The notes under the pieces were generated by a model that saw only the letters and a list, made by a program, of their open reading frames with translations, searched no databases and was not told where the DNA came from. The translations under genes were made by a program, and so were the position numbers. From Companilactobacillus kedongensis (GTDB taxonomy: Bacteria > Bacillota > Bacilli > Lactobacillales > Lactobacillaceae), in contig NZ_RHOR01000004.1 of assembly GCF_003946625.1 (NCBI RefSeq), positions 1 through 64,000 on the forward strand: a stretch of 64,000 bases of DNA, read 5' to 3'. Numbering within the stretch: position 1 is the first letter of the stretch; the number at the start of each line of letters is the position of its first letter. This document shows, in pieces, positions 57,724-64,000 of the stretch.

Positions 57724-58584
57724 ATGCAAAAGTTTTTTTCAAATAAAAAGTTAATTATTCTAATGTTGATCATTATCGTGACCTTCGGACTATTGGCTGT
57801 GTCGGTCAATATTAAGGATAAAAAGAGTACTCCTCCTGTTATACAGCAGGTAGGTAATGACACTGTTAGCATCGTTGGAGGTATATTTGCCTATCCCACT
57901 AATGCTGTGAAGAATGCTTCATCAGAATTTTCAGATTTGTATAATACATATACTGAAAACCGTCGATTGAAGTCTAAAATCGGCGAGTTAGCTCAAAATC
58001 AAGCTAAGTTGAAAGTCGTTCAAGAAGAGAATAAGAAATTAAAAGATGAGTTAAAACTAAATGCTACGTTGACTGATTACACTTTTGTCAATGCATCCGT
58101 ATTGTCGCGCTCTCCTAGCAGCTGGCAAAGCTACTTAACAATTAATCGTGGACAAACAAGCGGGTTGAAGAAAAATATGCCCGTTATGTCTGGAAAAGGA
58201 TTGATCGGTCGTATTATTGAGGTCAATAAGATCAGTTCTAAAGTTGAACTTATTTCAACTGATAATGAATTGAATGACAAATTTGCTTCTGAAATTCAAA
58301 GCGATAATAAAAATGTTACTGGTATCGTAAGTAAATATGATAGTGACTCCGGAGACTTAGTAATGGAAAATGTTACTTCAACTAAGGATGTTAAAAAGGG
58401 TCAAAAGGTTATTACATCCGGTTTAGGTGGCCTTACACCTAGAGGACTATACATTGGTAAAGTTAGTGCAATCAAGAAAGATAATTATGGAATGACTAAT
58501 TCCGTCTACATCACCCCTGCAGCTGAGTTGAGGAACTTTACAGTTGTAACTGTTATTAAATCATCGGTGAGTGGTGAAGAGTAA
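57724..58584 (+). CDS. mreC: Rod shape-determining protein MreC
   Basis: The 286-residue protein has one N-terminal membrane helix (LIILMLIIIVTFGLLAVSV), a coiled coil (TENRRLKSKIGELAQNQAKLKVVQEENKKL) and the beta-rich extracellular domain with RSPSSWQSYLTINRGQTSGLKKNMPV. It bridges MreB to wall synthases. It follows mreB with AGGAGGAAGC before the start and overlaps mreD by one base. Confidence 0.95.
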   Translation: MQKFFSNKKLIILMLIIIVTFGLLAVSVNIKDKKSTPPVIQQVGNDTVSIVGGIFAYPTNAVKNASSEFSDLYNTYTENRRLKSKIGELAQNQAKLKVVQEENKKLKDELKLNATLTDYTFVNASVLSRSPSSWQSYLTINRGQTSGLKKNMPVMSGKGLIGRIIEVNKISSKVELISTDNELNDKFASEIQSDNKNVTGIVSKYDSDSGDLVMENVTSTKDVKKGQKVITSGLGGLTPRGLYIGKVSAIKKDNYGMTNSVYITPAAELRNFTVVTVIKSSVSGEE

Positions 58585-59123
58585 TGGATGTCAAGACACG
58601 TAAGATTACAGGTCAAGTCATTTTTGTATTATTAGCACTTTATTTGGATGGGTTAATGAAATGGGCTTTTCTAAATAATATGAATACTGGGGAAGTTATG
58701 CTTATTCCTCAGTTGATGCTAATGGTTTTAGTTATGCTCTCAATGAGAATTAGTGATCGTAGACAGCTAATTACATATGGGATAGTCTTTGGATTGATCT
58801 ATGATTCGTATTACTTTGGAATGATTGGGCTGTATACAGTCTTACTACCATTAGCAATGGTGGGTGTTGATCACTATAAATTCTTATTTGTTAAAGCCAA
58901 TATGGGATATGAGATCTCAATTTATTTCCTAGCTTTGACTTTCATGCAATCAGGAATTTATATCTTGGAAAGACTGTTACAGCAGACAAAAGTGGACACA
59001 ATGGATTTCATTACATTTACCTTGGGACCCACTTTGTTGTGGAATATGATCGTGTTTTTCATACTTTATATTCCATTAGCTAATTTGAGTGATTGGCTGG
59101 TCAAATACAGGAGGGATAAGTAA
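58584..59123 (+). CDS. mreD: Rod shape-determining protein MreD
   Basis: The 179-residue membrane protein has five to six helices (VIFVLLALYLDGLM, MLIPQLMLMVLVMLSM, LITYGIVFGLIYDSYYFGMIG). It completes the elongasome core with MreC. Start and stop overlap both neighbours by one base (TAATG), so mreC-mreD-minC are translationally coupled. Confidence 0.93.
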   Translation: MDVKTRKITGQVIFVLLALYLDGLMKWAFLNNMNTGEVMLIPQLMLMVLVMLSMRISDRRQLITYGIVFGLIYDSYYFGMIGLYTVLLPLAMVGVDHYKFLFVKANMGYEISIYFLALTFMQSGIYILERLLQQTKVDTMDFITFTLGPTLLWNMIVFFILYIPLANLSDWLVKYRRDK

Positions 59124-59785
59124 TGAATAACGTTACTCTTAAAGGAAGTAAAGACGGTTATGTCATGATCATTAGTGATCAGGGCGATTTTAGCAATTCT
59201 TTAAAAGAACTAAAAAAATTAATTGCTAATCAAAATGTTGGATCTTCTGAAGAAGAAGTTATTCAAGTTACTATCAAAACAGGCAATCGTCTCTTGACTG
59301 ATGAACAAGTCAAAGAACTGAAAACCTCGTTTGCAGAATATCCTGAAATTGAAATTAAAAGCATTGATTCTGAAGTTGAAGCTAAATCTTCAATTGAAAA
59401 GTTGATCAAAGATAGTCAGATGAATATTGAAGCAGGAATCGTTCGTAGTGGTCAAAAGCTTGAATACGATGGTGATCTGCTTTTCCTAGGTACTTTGCAT
59501 GAAGGTGCACACATCAGTGCCACTGGTTCGGTATTTATTATTGGAGATGTCCATGGTGTAGTTCAAGCGGGATTTCCAGATAATACCGGTGTTGCTATTT
59601 GTGGTAATTTAACTGGGGCAGCTCAATTGAGAATTGCTGATGTGATCGAGATTGCAACTGAAGACAATGCTGATAAATTTAAAAATAATAGTTTTGCTTA
59701 TTTGGATGATCTTCATACGATCAACGTTGAAGATATACAAAATTATCGCGAAATAATAAAAGACTCAAGAAAGAGGACGGTATAA
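59123..59785 (+). CDS. minC: Septum site-determining protein MinC
   Basis: The 220-residue inhibitor of FtsZ assembly has the N-terminal domain (VTLKGSKDGYVMIISDQGDF) and the C-terminal beta-helix (VRSGQKLEYDGDLLFLGTLHEGAHISATGSVFIIGDVHGVVQAG). It overlaps mreD by one base. MinD follows after 2 nt. MinE is absent, as expected in lactobacilli; topological control would fall to DivIVA, outside the window. Confidence 0.94.
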   Translation: MNNVTLKGSKDGYVMIISDQGDFSNSLKELKKLIANQNVGSSEEEVIQVTIKTGNRLLTDEQVKELKTSFAEYPEIEIKSIDSEVEAKSSIEKLIKDSQMNIEAGIVRSGQKLEYDGDLLFLGTLHEGAHISATGSVFIIGDVHGVVQAGFPDNTGVAICGNLTGAAQLRIADVIEIATEDNADKFKNNSFAYLDDLHTINVEDIQNYREIIKDSRKRTV

Positions 59786-59787
59786 TA

Positions 59788-60588
59788 ATGGGGATATCGA
59801 TTGTTATAACTTCCGGTAAAGGTGGAGTTGGGAAAACCACTACAACTGCTAATATCAGTACCGTCTTAGCAAGCCTTGGCAAAAAGGTTTGTATGGTCGA
59901 TCTAGATATTGGTTTACGTAATTTAGATTCAGTTTTGGGATTAACGAATCGTGTCGTATATGATATTGTCGATGTTGCACAAGGTCGAGTAGTGTTATCT
60001 CAAGCATTGGTCCGTGACCCTAAATTTGAAGATAATTTGTATTTATTGGCAGCTTCACAATTTACTGATAAATATGCCTTGGATCAAACATCTTTGGAAA
60101 ATATCATTGGTTATTTGAAACAACGATTTGATTTTGTAATGATAGATTGTCCGGCTGGTATCGAATATGGATTCCAAAATGCTGTGACGGTTGCCGATGG
60201 GGCGTTGGTGGTAACTAATCCTGAAATTGCTTCTGTCAGTGATGCCGATCGTGTCGTTGGAATATTGGAAAATATGAATATGCCGATAACACCTCATCTA
60301 ATCATAAATCGTGTTAGAAAAAATATGATCAACAATGGCACATCAATGAAAATTGATGATATTGTTAATCACCTAGGTATTCCTTTGTTAGGAATAGTTA
60401 TTGATGAAGATGAAGTTATTGCGGCTTCTAATTCTGGTCACATGGTTGTTTTAGATGGTAGTAGTGACGCTGGTCATAGTTATCGAAATATAGCTCATCG
60501 AATGTTAGGTGAGAATATTCCATTGGATATTTTAAATGCGACAAAAAAGACTGGATTTTTAGGTCGTATTTTTGGACGTAACAATTAA
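59788..60588 (+). CDS. minD: Septum site-determining protein MinD
   Basis: The 266-residue ATPase has the deviant Walker A GKGGVGKTTTTANIS, DLDIGLRNLDSVLGL and the C-terminal amphipathic membrane-targeting tail TKKTGFLGRIFGRN. It recruits MinC to the membrane. The gene ends the mreBCD-minCD set; the TPP riboswitch of thiT starts 30 nt downstream. Confidence 0.96.
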   Translation: MGISIVITSGKGGVGKTTTTANISTVLASLGKKVCMVDLDIGLRNLDSVLGLTNRVVYDIVDVAQGRVVLSQALVRDPKFEDNLYLLAASQFTDKYALDQTSLENIIGYLKQRFDFVMIDCPAGIEYGFQNAVTVADGALVVTNPEIASVSDADRVVGILENMNMPITPHLIINRVRKNMINNGTSMKIDDIVNHLGIPLLGIVIDEDEVIAASNSGHMVVLDGSSDAGHSYRNIAHRMLGENIPLDILNATKKTGFLGRIFGRNN

Positions 60589-60618
60589 ATGTGCTATAGT
60601 GTCTTTATATAAATAGTC

Positions 60619-60705
60619 AACACAAGGGGAGCCATTTGGCTGAGAGTGAATTGGAATTCAGACCCTTTAAACCTGTTATGTTAATACATGCGTAGGGATT
60701 GTGTT
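60619..60705 (+). promoter_or_regulatory. TPP (thi-box) riboswitch
   Basis: AACACAA (60619-60625) pairs with TTGTGTT (60699-60705) to form P1. Within lie GGGGAGCC...GGCTGAGAGTG and the conserved ACCCTTTAAACCTG (60662-60675), followed by the second-arm segment ATGCGTAGGGA. These are the diagnostic TPP-aptamer blocks. It controls thiT through the hairpin at 60726-60766. Confidence 0.95.
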
Positions 60706-60725
60706 AGGGACACTGGATGCAGTTG

Positions 60726-60766
60726 GACTCTCTTGTGATGGCAAATATTATAAGGGAGTCTTTTTA
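60726..60766 (+). terminator. Riboswitch expression platform: terminator that contains the thiT RBS
   Basis: GACTCTCTT (60726-60734) pairs with AAGGGAGTC (60752-60760), followed by five T. The right arm carries AAGGGAG, the ribosome binding site of thiT, so the same hairpin could stop transcription and mask translation initiation. Confidence 0.8.
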
Positions 60767-60767
60767 T

Positions 60768-61355
60768 ATGCAAAAAAATATTGCAACTAGAAATAATAGT
60801 TTAGTTGTTTTAACTGAAGGGGCCATTATCGTCGCTGCAGCTCAAGCACTATCATTTGTACCTCATGATTTAGGTGTTTCGTCGATTCAAGTTGAATATG
60901 GACTTATTCCCATGGCAATTTATGCATTAAGAAGAGGCGTTAAGCCTGGACTTACAGCCGGTTTGGTTTGGGGAATCCTAGATTTGATCCTAAAAGGATT
61001 CAGTAGTGGTGGCTTTTTAAATCCACTACAAGGGTTAGTTGAATATCCACTGGCATTTGCTGCAGTCGGTTTAGTTGGATTGGGTAGTGTCCAAGTTAAG
61101 AATCGCATTCAATCTGGCAAGAGTCCGTTAGGATTAATAATCCTTTATTCAGCCTTAGGGTTTTTAGTCAAATACTTCCTGCACTTCCTTGCTGGTGGTA
61201 TTTACTGGGGAGCATATGCGCCAAAGACTATGAACCCATGGATCTACTCACTAGTTATTAATGGTGGTAGTTTTATTGCCAATATGATCATGTTATTAGT
61301 TTTACTTGTGGTTTTGAATCGAGTTCTCAAACGTTTCATTATGGTTAAAGAATAA
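60768..61355 (+). CDS. thiT: ECF transporter S component, thiamine-specific
   Basis: The 195-residue membrane protein with six helices is the substrate-binding subunit for thiamine. VLTEGAIIVAAAQALSFVP, LRRGVKPGLTAGLVWGILDLIL, PLQGLVEYPLAFAAVGL and the GGIYWGAYAP motif are typical of ThiT. ATG 60768 lies 9 nt from AAGGGAG; the ORF's earlier start at 60717 is inside the riboswitch. The shared ECF energising module (EcfAA'T) is outside the window. Confidence 0.94.
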   Translation: MQKNIATRNNSLVVLTEGAIIVAAAQALSFVPHDLGVSSIQVEYGLIPMAIYALRRGVKPGLTAGLVWGILDLILKGFSSGGFLNPLQGLVEYPLAFAAVGLVGLGSVQVKNRIQSGKSPLGLIILYSALGFLVKYFLHFLAGGIYWGAYAPKTMNPWIYSLVINGGSFIANMIMLLVLLVVLNRVLKRFIMVKE

Positions 61356-61363
61356 TAAAAAAA

Positions 61364-61397
61364 TAAACCAGAGGCCAAATGGCTTCTGGTTTTTTAT
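61364..61397. terminator. Bidirectional terminator after thiT
   Basis: AACCAGAGGCC (61366-61376) pairs with GGCTTCTGGTT (61381-61391) around AAAT with one G-U; A-rich on the left, T-rich on the right. It also lies just after the stop of the minus-strand DUF4044 gene. Confidence 0.85.
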
Positions 61398-61402
61398 TTT
61401 GC

Positions 61403-61522
61403 TTAAATGAAACTCATGAGAGATCCGAGGACAACTCCGCCGATGGTAACTAAGATCATTAACCAAACAACAACTTGAATTATTTTAGTTAAAGTACTTT
61501 TAGGCTTTTTTTCGTCGTTCAA
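61403..61522 (-). CDS. DUF4044 family microprotein
   Basis: The minus strand encodes 39 residues from TTG 61522 to TAA 61403: a charged start (MNDEKKPKST) and one membrane helix (VVVWLMILVTIGGVVLGSLM). The form matches the small DUF4044 proteins found upstream of mraZ in lactobacilli. AGGTGGTGG lies 6-7 nt ahead of the start. A terminator follows directly. The function is unknown. Confidence 0.75.
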   Translation of the reverse strand: MNDEKKPKSTLTKIIQVVVWLMILVTIGGVVLGSLMSFI

Positions 61523-61611
61523 AACTTCCACCACCTAATCTGATTTCATATAACAAAATACTACTTCACTCAATCACTTATTGCAACTTTAATCATACAA
61601 CTGCAGAACTC

Positions 61612-61672
61612 CACAAAAAAACTCCCACCGCCGATAACTAAGTGTTATCAGCTAATCGAGAGTTTTTTTAAT
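61612..61672 (+). terminator. Hairpin with T-run ahead of mraZ
   Basis: AAAAAACTC (61615-61623) pairs with GAGTTTTTT (61660-61668), with GATAAC/GTTATC nested inside. It is a clear terminator-like structure in the gap between the divergent DUF4044 and mraZ genes; the transcript it ends is not obvious. Confidence 0.6.
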
Positions 61673-61698
61673 TTGTCAATACCAATGTTCAATAACAA

Positions 61699-61728
61699 GT
61701 GGTTAATTGTGGGGAATTGTGGTAAATT
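61699..61728 (+). promoter_or_regulatory. MraZ operator: three 10-bp direct repeats
   Basis: GTGGTTAATT, GTGGGGAATT and GTGGTAAATT follow one another without a gap at 61699-61728, 30 nt before the mraZ start. MraZ proteins bind sets of GTGG/TGGG-containing repeats one helical turn apart upstream of their own gene. The location, period and motif all fit autoregulation of the division/cell-wall cluster. Confidence 0.75.
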
Positions 61729-61758
61729 AAGAGGTGTTAAAGAATTGAGGTGACTGGG

Positions 61759-62190
61759 ATGTTCATGGGCGAATTTCACCACACAATTGACAGTAAAGGC
61801 CGAATTATTGTGCCTGCTAAATTTCGTAAAGAAATGGGTACAAGCTTTGTCATTACACGTGGTATGGATGGCTGCTTATTTGGATATCCTCTTGCTCAAT
61901 GGGATAAATTGGAAGCTCAATTAGACAAATTGCCTTTAACAAAAAAGGATGCACGTTCTTTTACTAGATTTTTCTACTCAGCCGCTACAGAAGTTGAGTT
62001 TGATAAACAAGGAAGAATTAATATTTCAGCACCTTTGATAAAATTTTCCAAGTTAGAAAAGAATTGTGTAGTAGTCGGTGTTTCTGATCGAATTGAAATT
62101 TGGGATGAAAGCCGATGGAATGATTTCAGCAAAGAGGCTGAGGATAATTTTGAAGAGATATCGGAGAAAATGACGGATTTTGACTTCTAA
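61759..62190 (+). CDS. mraZ: Transcriptional regulator MraZ
   Basis: The 143-residue protein has two SpoVT/AbrB-like domains, each with a DSKGRI/DKQGRI motif ([22 protein letters not shown] and [16 protein letters not shown]). It is the first gene of the dcw cluster and represses it in studied species. ATG 61759 five nt after AGGTGA is preferred over GTG 61750 and gives the standard MFMGEF start. Its end overlaps rsmH. Confidence 0.95.
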   Translation: MFMGEFHHTIDSKGRIIVPAKFRKEMGTSFVITRGMDGCLFGYPLAQWDKLEAQLDKLPLTKKDARSFTRFFYSAATEVEFDKQGRINISAPLIKFSKLEKNCVVVGVSDRIEIWDESRWNDFSKEAEDNFEEISEKMTDFDF

Positions 62191-63127
62191 AGAATTTAAA
62201 CATAAGACAGTTTTACTAAAAGAAACAATTGAACAAGTTAATCCGCGCGACAATGGTATCTACGTTGATGCAACTTTTGGACGTGGCGGTCATACGACTG
62301 AATTATTGAGCCGTATAAATAATAGCCATGTATATGCATTTGATAGAGATGAAGCTGCTATTGAGGTTGGAGAGCAACTTAAAAATAGTAAAGTGATCGG
62401 CAGTAATCAATTAACTTTAATTCGTAGTAACTTTGAGGATATGAAGGAAAGTTTGAATAAATTGGGTGTTACCGCTGTCGATGGTGTTGTATATGACTTA
62501 GGTGTTTCTTCACCTCAGTTTGATGATGCTCAAAGAGGCTTCTCTTACAAAAAAGAAGCCCGTTTGGATATGAGAATGGATCAGCGCCAAGATCTTGATG
62601 CTGAAAAAATTGTCAATGACTGGGACTACAAAGATTTAGTCAGTATTTTTTATAAATATAGTGATGAGAAATTCTCGAAACAAATAGCTCGATCAATTGA
62701 AAGAATTCGAGAAGATCACCGGATCACTTCAACTTTGGAATTAGCGGACATCATAAAAAATGCTATTCCAGCCGCAAGAAGAAGAACTGGGGGACATCCT
62801 GCAAAAAGGGTTTTCCAGGCTATTCGTATCGCGGTAAACGATGAATTGGGTTCACTAGAAAGATCGCTTGAACAGGCAATTGATCTATTGGCACCTAAAG
62901 GTCGAATCAGTGTAATAACCTTCCAATCTAAGGAAGATCGAATTGTAAAACATATTTTTAAAGAAAAATCACAAATTGATGTACCACAAGGTTTGCCAGT
63001 TATTCCAGATTACTTAAAACCTGAATTAAAAATGATTACTAGAAAACCAATTTTACCAAATGAAAATGAATTAGATGAAAACAATAGGGCACATAGTGCC
63101 AAGCTGCGAGTCGTAGAAAAGATTTAA
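62180..63127 (+). CDS. rsmH: 16S rRNA m4C1402 methyltransferase
   Basis: The 315-residue SAM-dependent enzyme has [37 protein letters not shown] and DMRMDQ, then [16 protein letters not shown] and [16 protein letters not shown]. It modifies the decoding site of 16S rRNA. The start is TTG 62180, overlapping mraZ by 11 nt; GGAGA lies 13 nt upstream, farther than usual, which is typical of coupled starts. Confidence 0.96.
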   Translation: MTSKEFKHKTVLLKETIEQVNPRDNGIYVDATFGRGGHTTELLSRINNSHVYAFDRDEAAIEVGEQLKNSKVIGSNQLTLIRSNFEDMKESLNKLGVTAVDGVVYDLGVSSPQFDDAQRGFSYKKEARLDMRMDQRQDLDAEKIVNDWDYKDLVSIFYKYSDEKFSKQIARSIERIREDHRITSTLELADIIKNAIPAARRRTGGHPAKRVFQAIRIAVNDELGSLERSLEQAIDLLAPKGRISVITFQSKEDRIVKHIFKEKSQIDVPQGLPVIPDYLKPELKMITRKPILPNENELDENNRAHSAKLRVVEKI

Positions 63128-63142
63128 ATTGGAGAATTGAAA

Positions 63143-63505
63143 ATGAGAGAGAGTACAGCTAGAAATCTACAAAACTATGAAGAGGTTCAACCGCAAGCAA
63201 AACCAGTTGAAGTCCCTAAAACATCAGGTCGTGTGGCCGTATCTAAACTCGAAATCAGTCTGCTGGTTGGTTTAGGTGCTTTAGTATTGTCATTAATGGT
63301 GGCGTTAGTCAGCATTAATGTTTCTATGACTGCAGCTCAAAACAATTTAGATAGTATTACATCTAAAATCAACAAAACAAGTACTGAAAATGTTAATTTA
63401 CGACAAGAAATTTCTGAGATGACAAGCTTTGATCGTCTGTCTTCATTTGCTAAGGATCATAATTTAAAAATGAGTAACAAGAACGTAAGGAATGTTTCGA
63501 AATGA
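63143..63505 (+). CDS. ftsL: Cell division protein FtsL
   Basis: The 120-residue bitopic protein has a cytoplasmic N-terminus of about 35 residues, a membrane helix (LEISLLVGLGALVLSLMVALVSI) and a short coiled coil (AQNNLDSITSKINKTSTENVNLRQEISEMT). It stabilises the divisome with FtsB/DivIC. ATG 63143, eight nt after GGAG, is better placed than TTG 63137. The stop overlaps the PBP start (ATGA). Confidence 0.9.
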   Translation: MRESTARNLQNYEEVQPQAKPVEVPKTSGRVAVSKLEISLLVGLGALVLSLMVALVSINVSMTAAQNNLDSITSKINKTSTENVNLRQEISEMTSFDRLSSFAKDHNLKMSNKNVRNVSK

Positions 63506-64000
63506 GACGGATTATTAAAAAAGCTTTATCAAATAAGGCAACGCGAAATCACTATATTATAGGAATAATAATAGTGTTCGTGACTGCCCTTTTTTTTATA
63601 GCCGCAACTACTAGATTTACATCAATCGCTATTAGTAAGCATTATAATGGCGTTAATTTGGTACAGCGCACCAAGATGAAATATGAACATTCATCGAAAG
63701 TTAATGCTCATCGTGGAGAAATTCTGGATAAAAATGGTGAAATGATTGCTGGAGATTCTAGTATTTATAATATTTATGCAGTTGTTTCACATTCGGCAAA
63801 AACTGAGGATGGTAAGCCTGACTATGTTCAGGATAAATCTAAAGTTGCTGGGGTATTGAGTAAGTATCTTTCAATATCAAAAAAGCAGGCTTTGAAATAT
63901 TTAACACCTAAAAATAAAAAACAATATCAGGTTGAGTTCGGTCAATCTGGCCGTGGTTTGTCCATCGAGATCAAGAATAAAATTGCTGCCAAGCATTTAA
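63502..64000 (+). CDS. Class B penicillin-binding protein (FtsI/PBP2X-like), partial
   Basis: The frame starts at ATG 63502, overlapping the ftsL stop, and runs off the window after 166 codons. The product has a basic N-terminus, one membrane helix (YIIGIIIVFVTALFFIAATT) and the start of the PBP dimerisation domain with HRGEILDKNGEMIAG. In this position it is the septal transpeptidase, FtsI/PBP2X type. The transpeptidase domain is outside the window. Confidence 0.9.
   Translation, partial: MRRIIKKALSNKATRNHYIIGIIIVFVTALFFIAATTRFTSIAISKHYNGVNLVQRTKMKYEHSSKVNAHRGEILDKNGEMIAGDSSIYNIYAVVSHSAKTEDGKPDYVQDKSKVAGVLSKYLSISKKQALKYLTPKNKKQYQVEFGQSGRGLSIEIKNKIAAKHL

Overview
The window is about 64 kb of a low-GC Gram-positive chromosome. 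Gene content and order point to the Lactobacillaceae: an atp operon followed by a DUF1146 gene, murA, mbl, an EpuA-like gene, yidD, a DUF2969 gene and rodA; valS-folC-radC-mreBCD-minCD; and the start of an mraZ-rsmH-ftsL-pbp cluster. SLAP-type surface domains, a KxYKxGKxW-like signal peptide, a T-box ahead of valS and a TPP riboswitch ahead of thiT agree with this. A Companilactobacillus-like species is a reasonable guess, but that is inference.

Layout. 1-0.4 kb: right end of an IS3-family element and debris. 0.6-7.3 kb: tRNA-Gln(CUG), UPF0145 protein, dipeptidase, YjeM-like amino acid permease, then a LysR regulator divergent from an SDR/acetyltransferase pair and a GalT/HIT-like DUF4931 gene. 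7.2-7.7 kb: two related, highly structured 3'UTR elements between the convergent DUF4931 and glyA genes. 7.7-13.7 kb: glyA, a secreted or membrane-anchored nuclease, htpX-lemA, a serine hydrolase, an aldo/keto reductase and an unlisted 42-codon gene. 13.7-17.9 kb: accessory membrane-anchored proteins (Ltp-repeat, DUF5067, one unknown), tRNA-Glu(CUC), VOC and CPBP proteins. 17.9-25.2 kb: a heterodimeric ABC exporter, a large SLAP/BspA-like surface protein and a second serine hydrolase. 25.3-31.1 kb: murT, tdk-prfA-prmC-sua5-upp. 31.1-37.6 kb: complete atpBEFHAGDC. 37.8-42.7 kb: envelope genes. 42.8-49.2 kb: an HTH/TPR regulator, usp, rarA, UPF0637, rpsD with a leader, ezrA. 49.2-56.6 kb: a cysteine desulfurase with thiI, T-box-valS, folC, radC. 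56.7-64 kb: mreBCD-minCD, TPP-thiT, a DUF4044 microprotein and the first genes of the division/cell-wall cluster, cut off by the window edge.

Most of the window is housekeeping. Energy is made by the F1Fo ATPase; cell shape and division are handled by MreB/Mbl, RodA, MreCD, MinCD, EzrA, MraZ and FtsL; wall precursors by MurA and MurT. The most unusual feature is the pair of 3'UTR elements at 7243-7409 (+) and 7556-7707 (-). They share the same three-hairpin-in-a-closing-stem topology, a 7-nt loop identical in both copies and compensatory base changes in two stems. Each lies between a stop codon and an intrinsic terminator. I do not recognise this as a named RNA family; it is the best candidate here for something undescribed.
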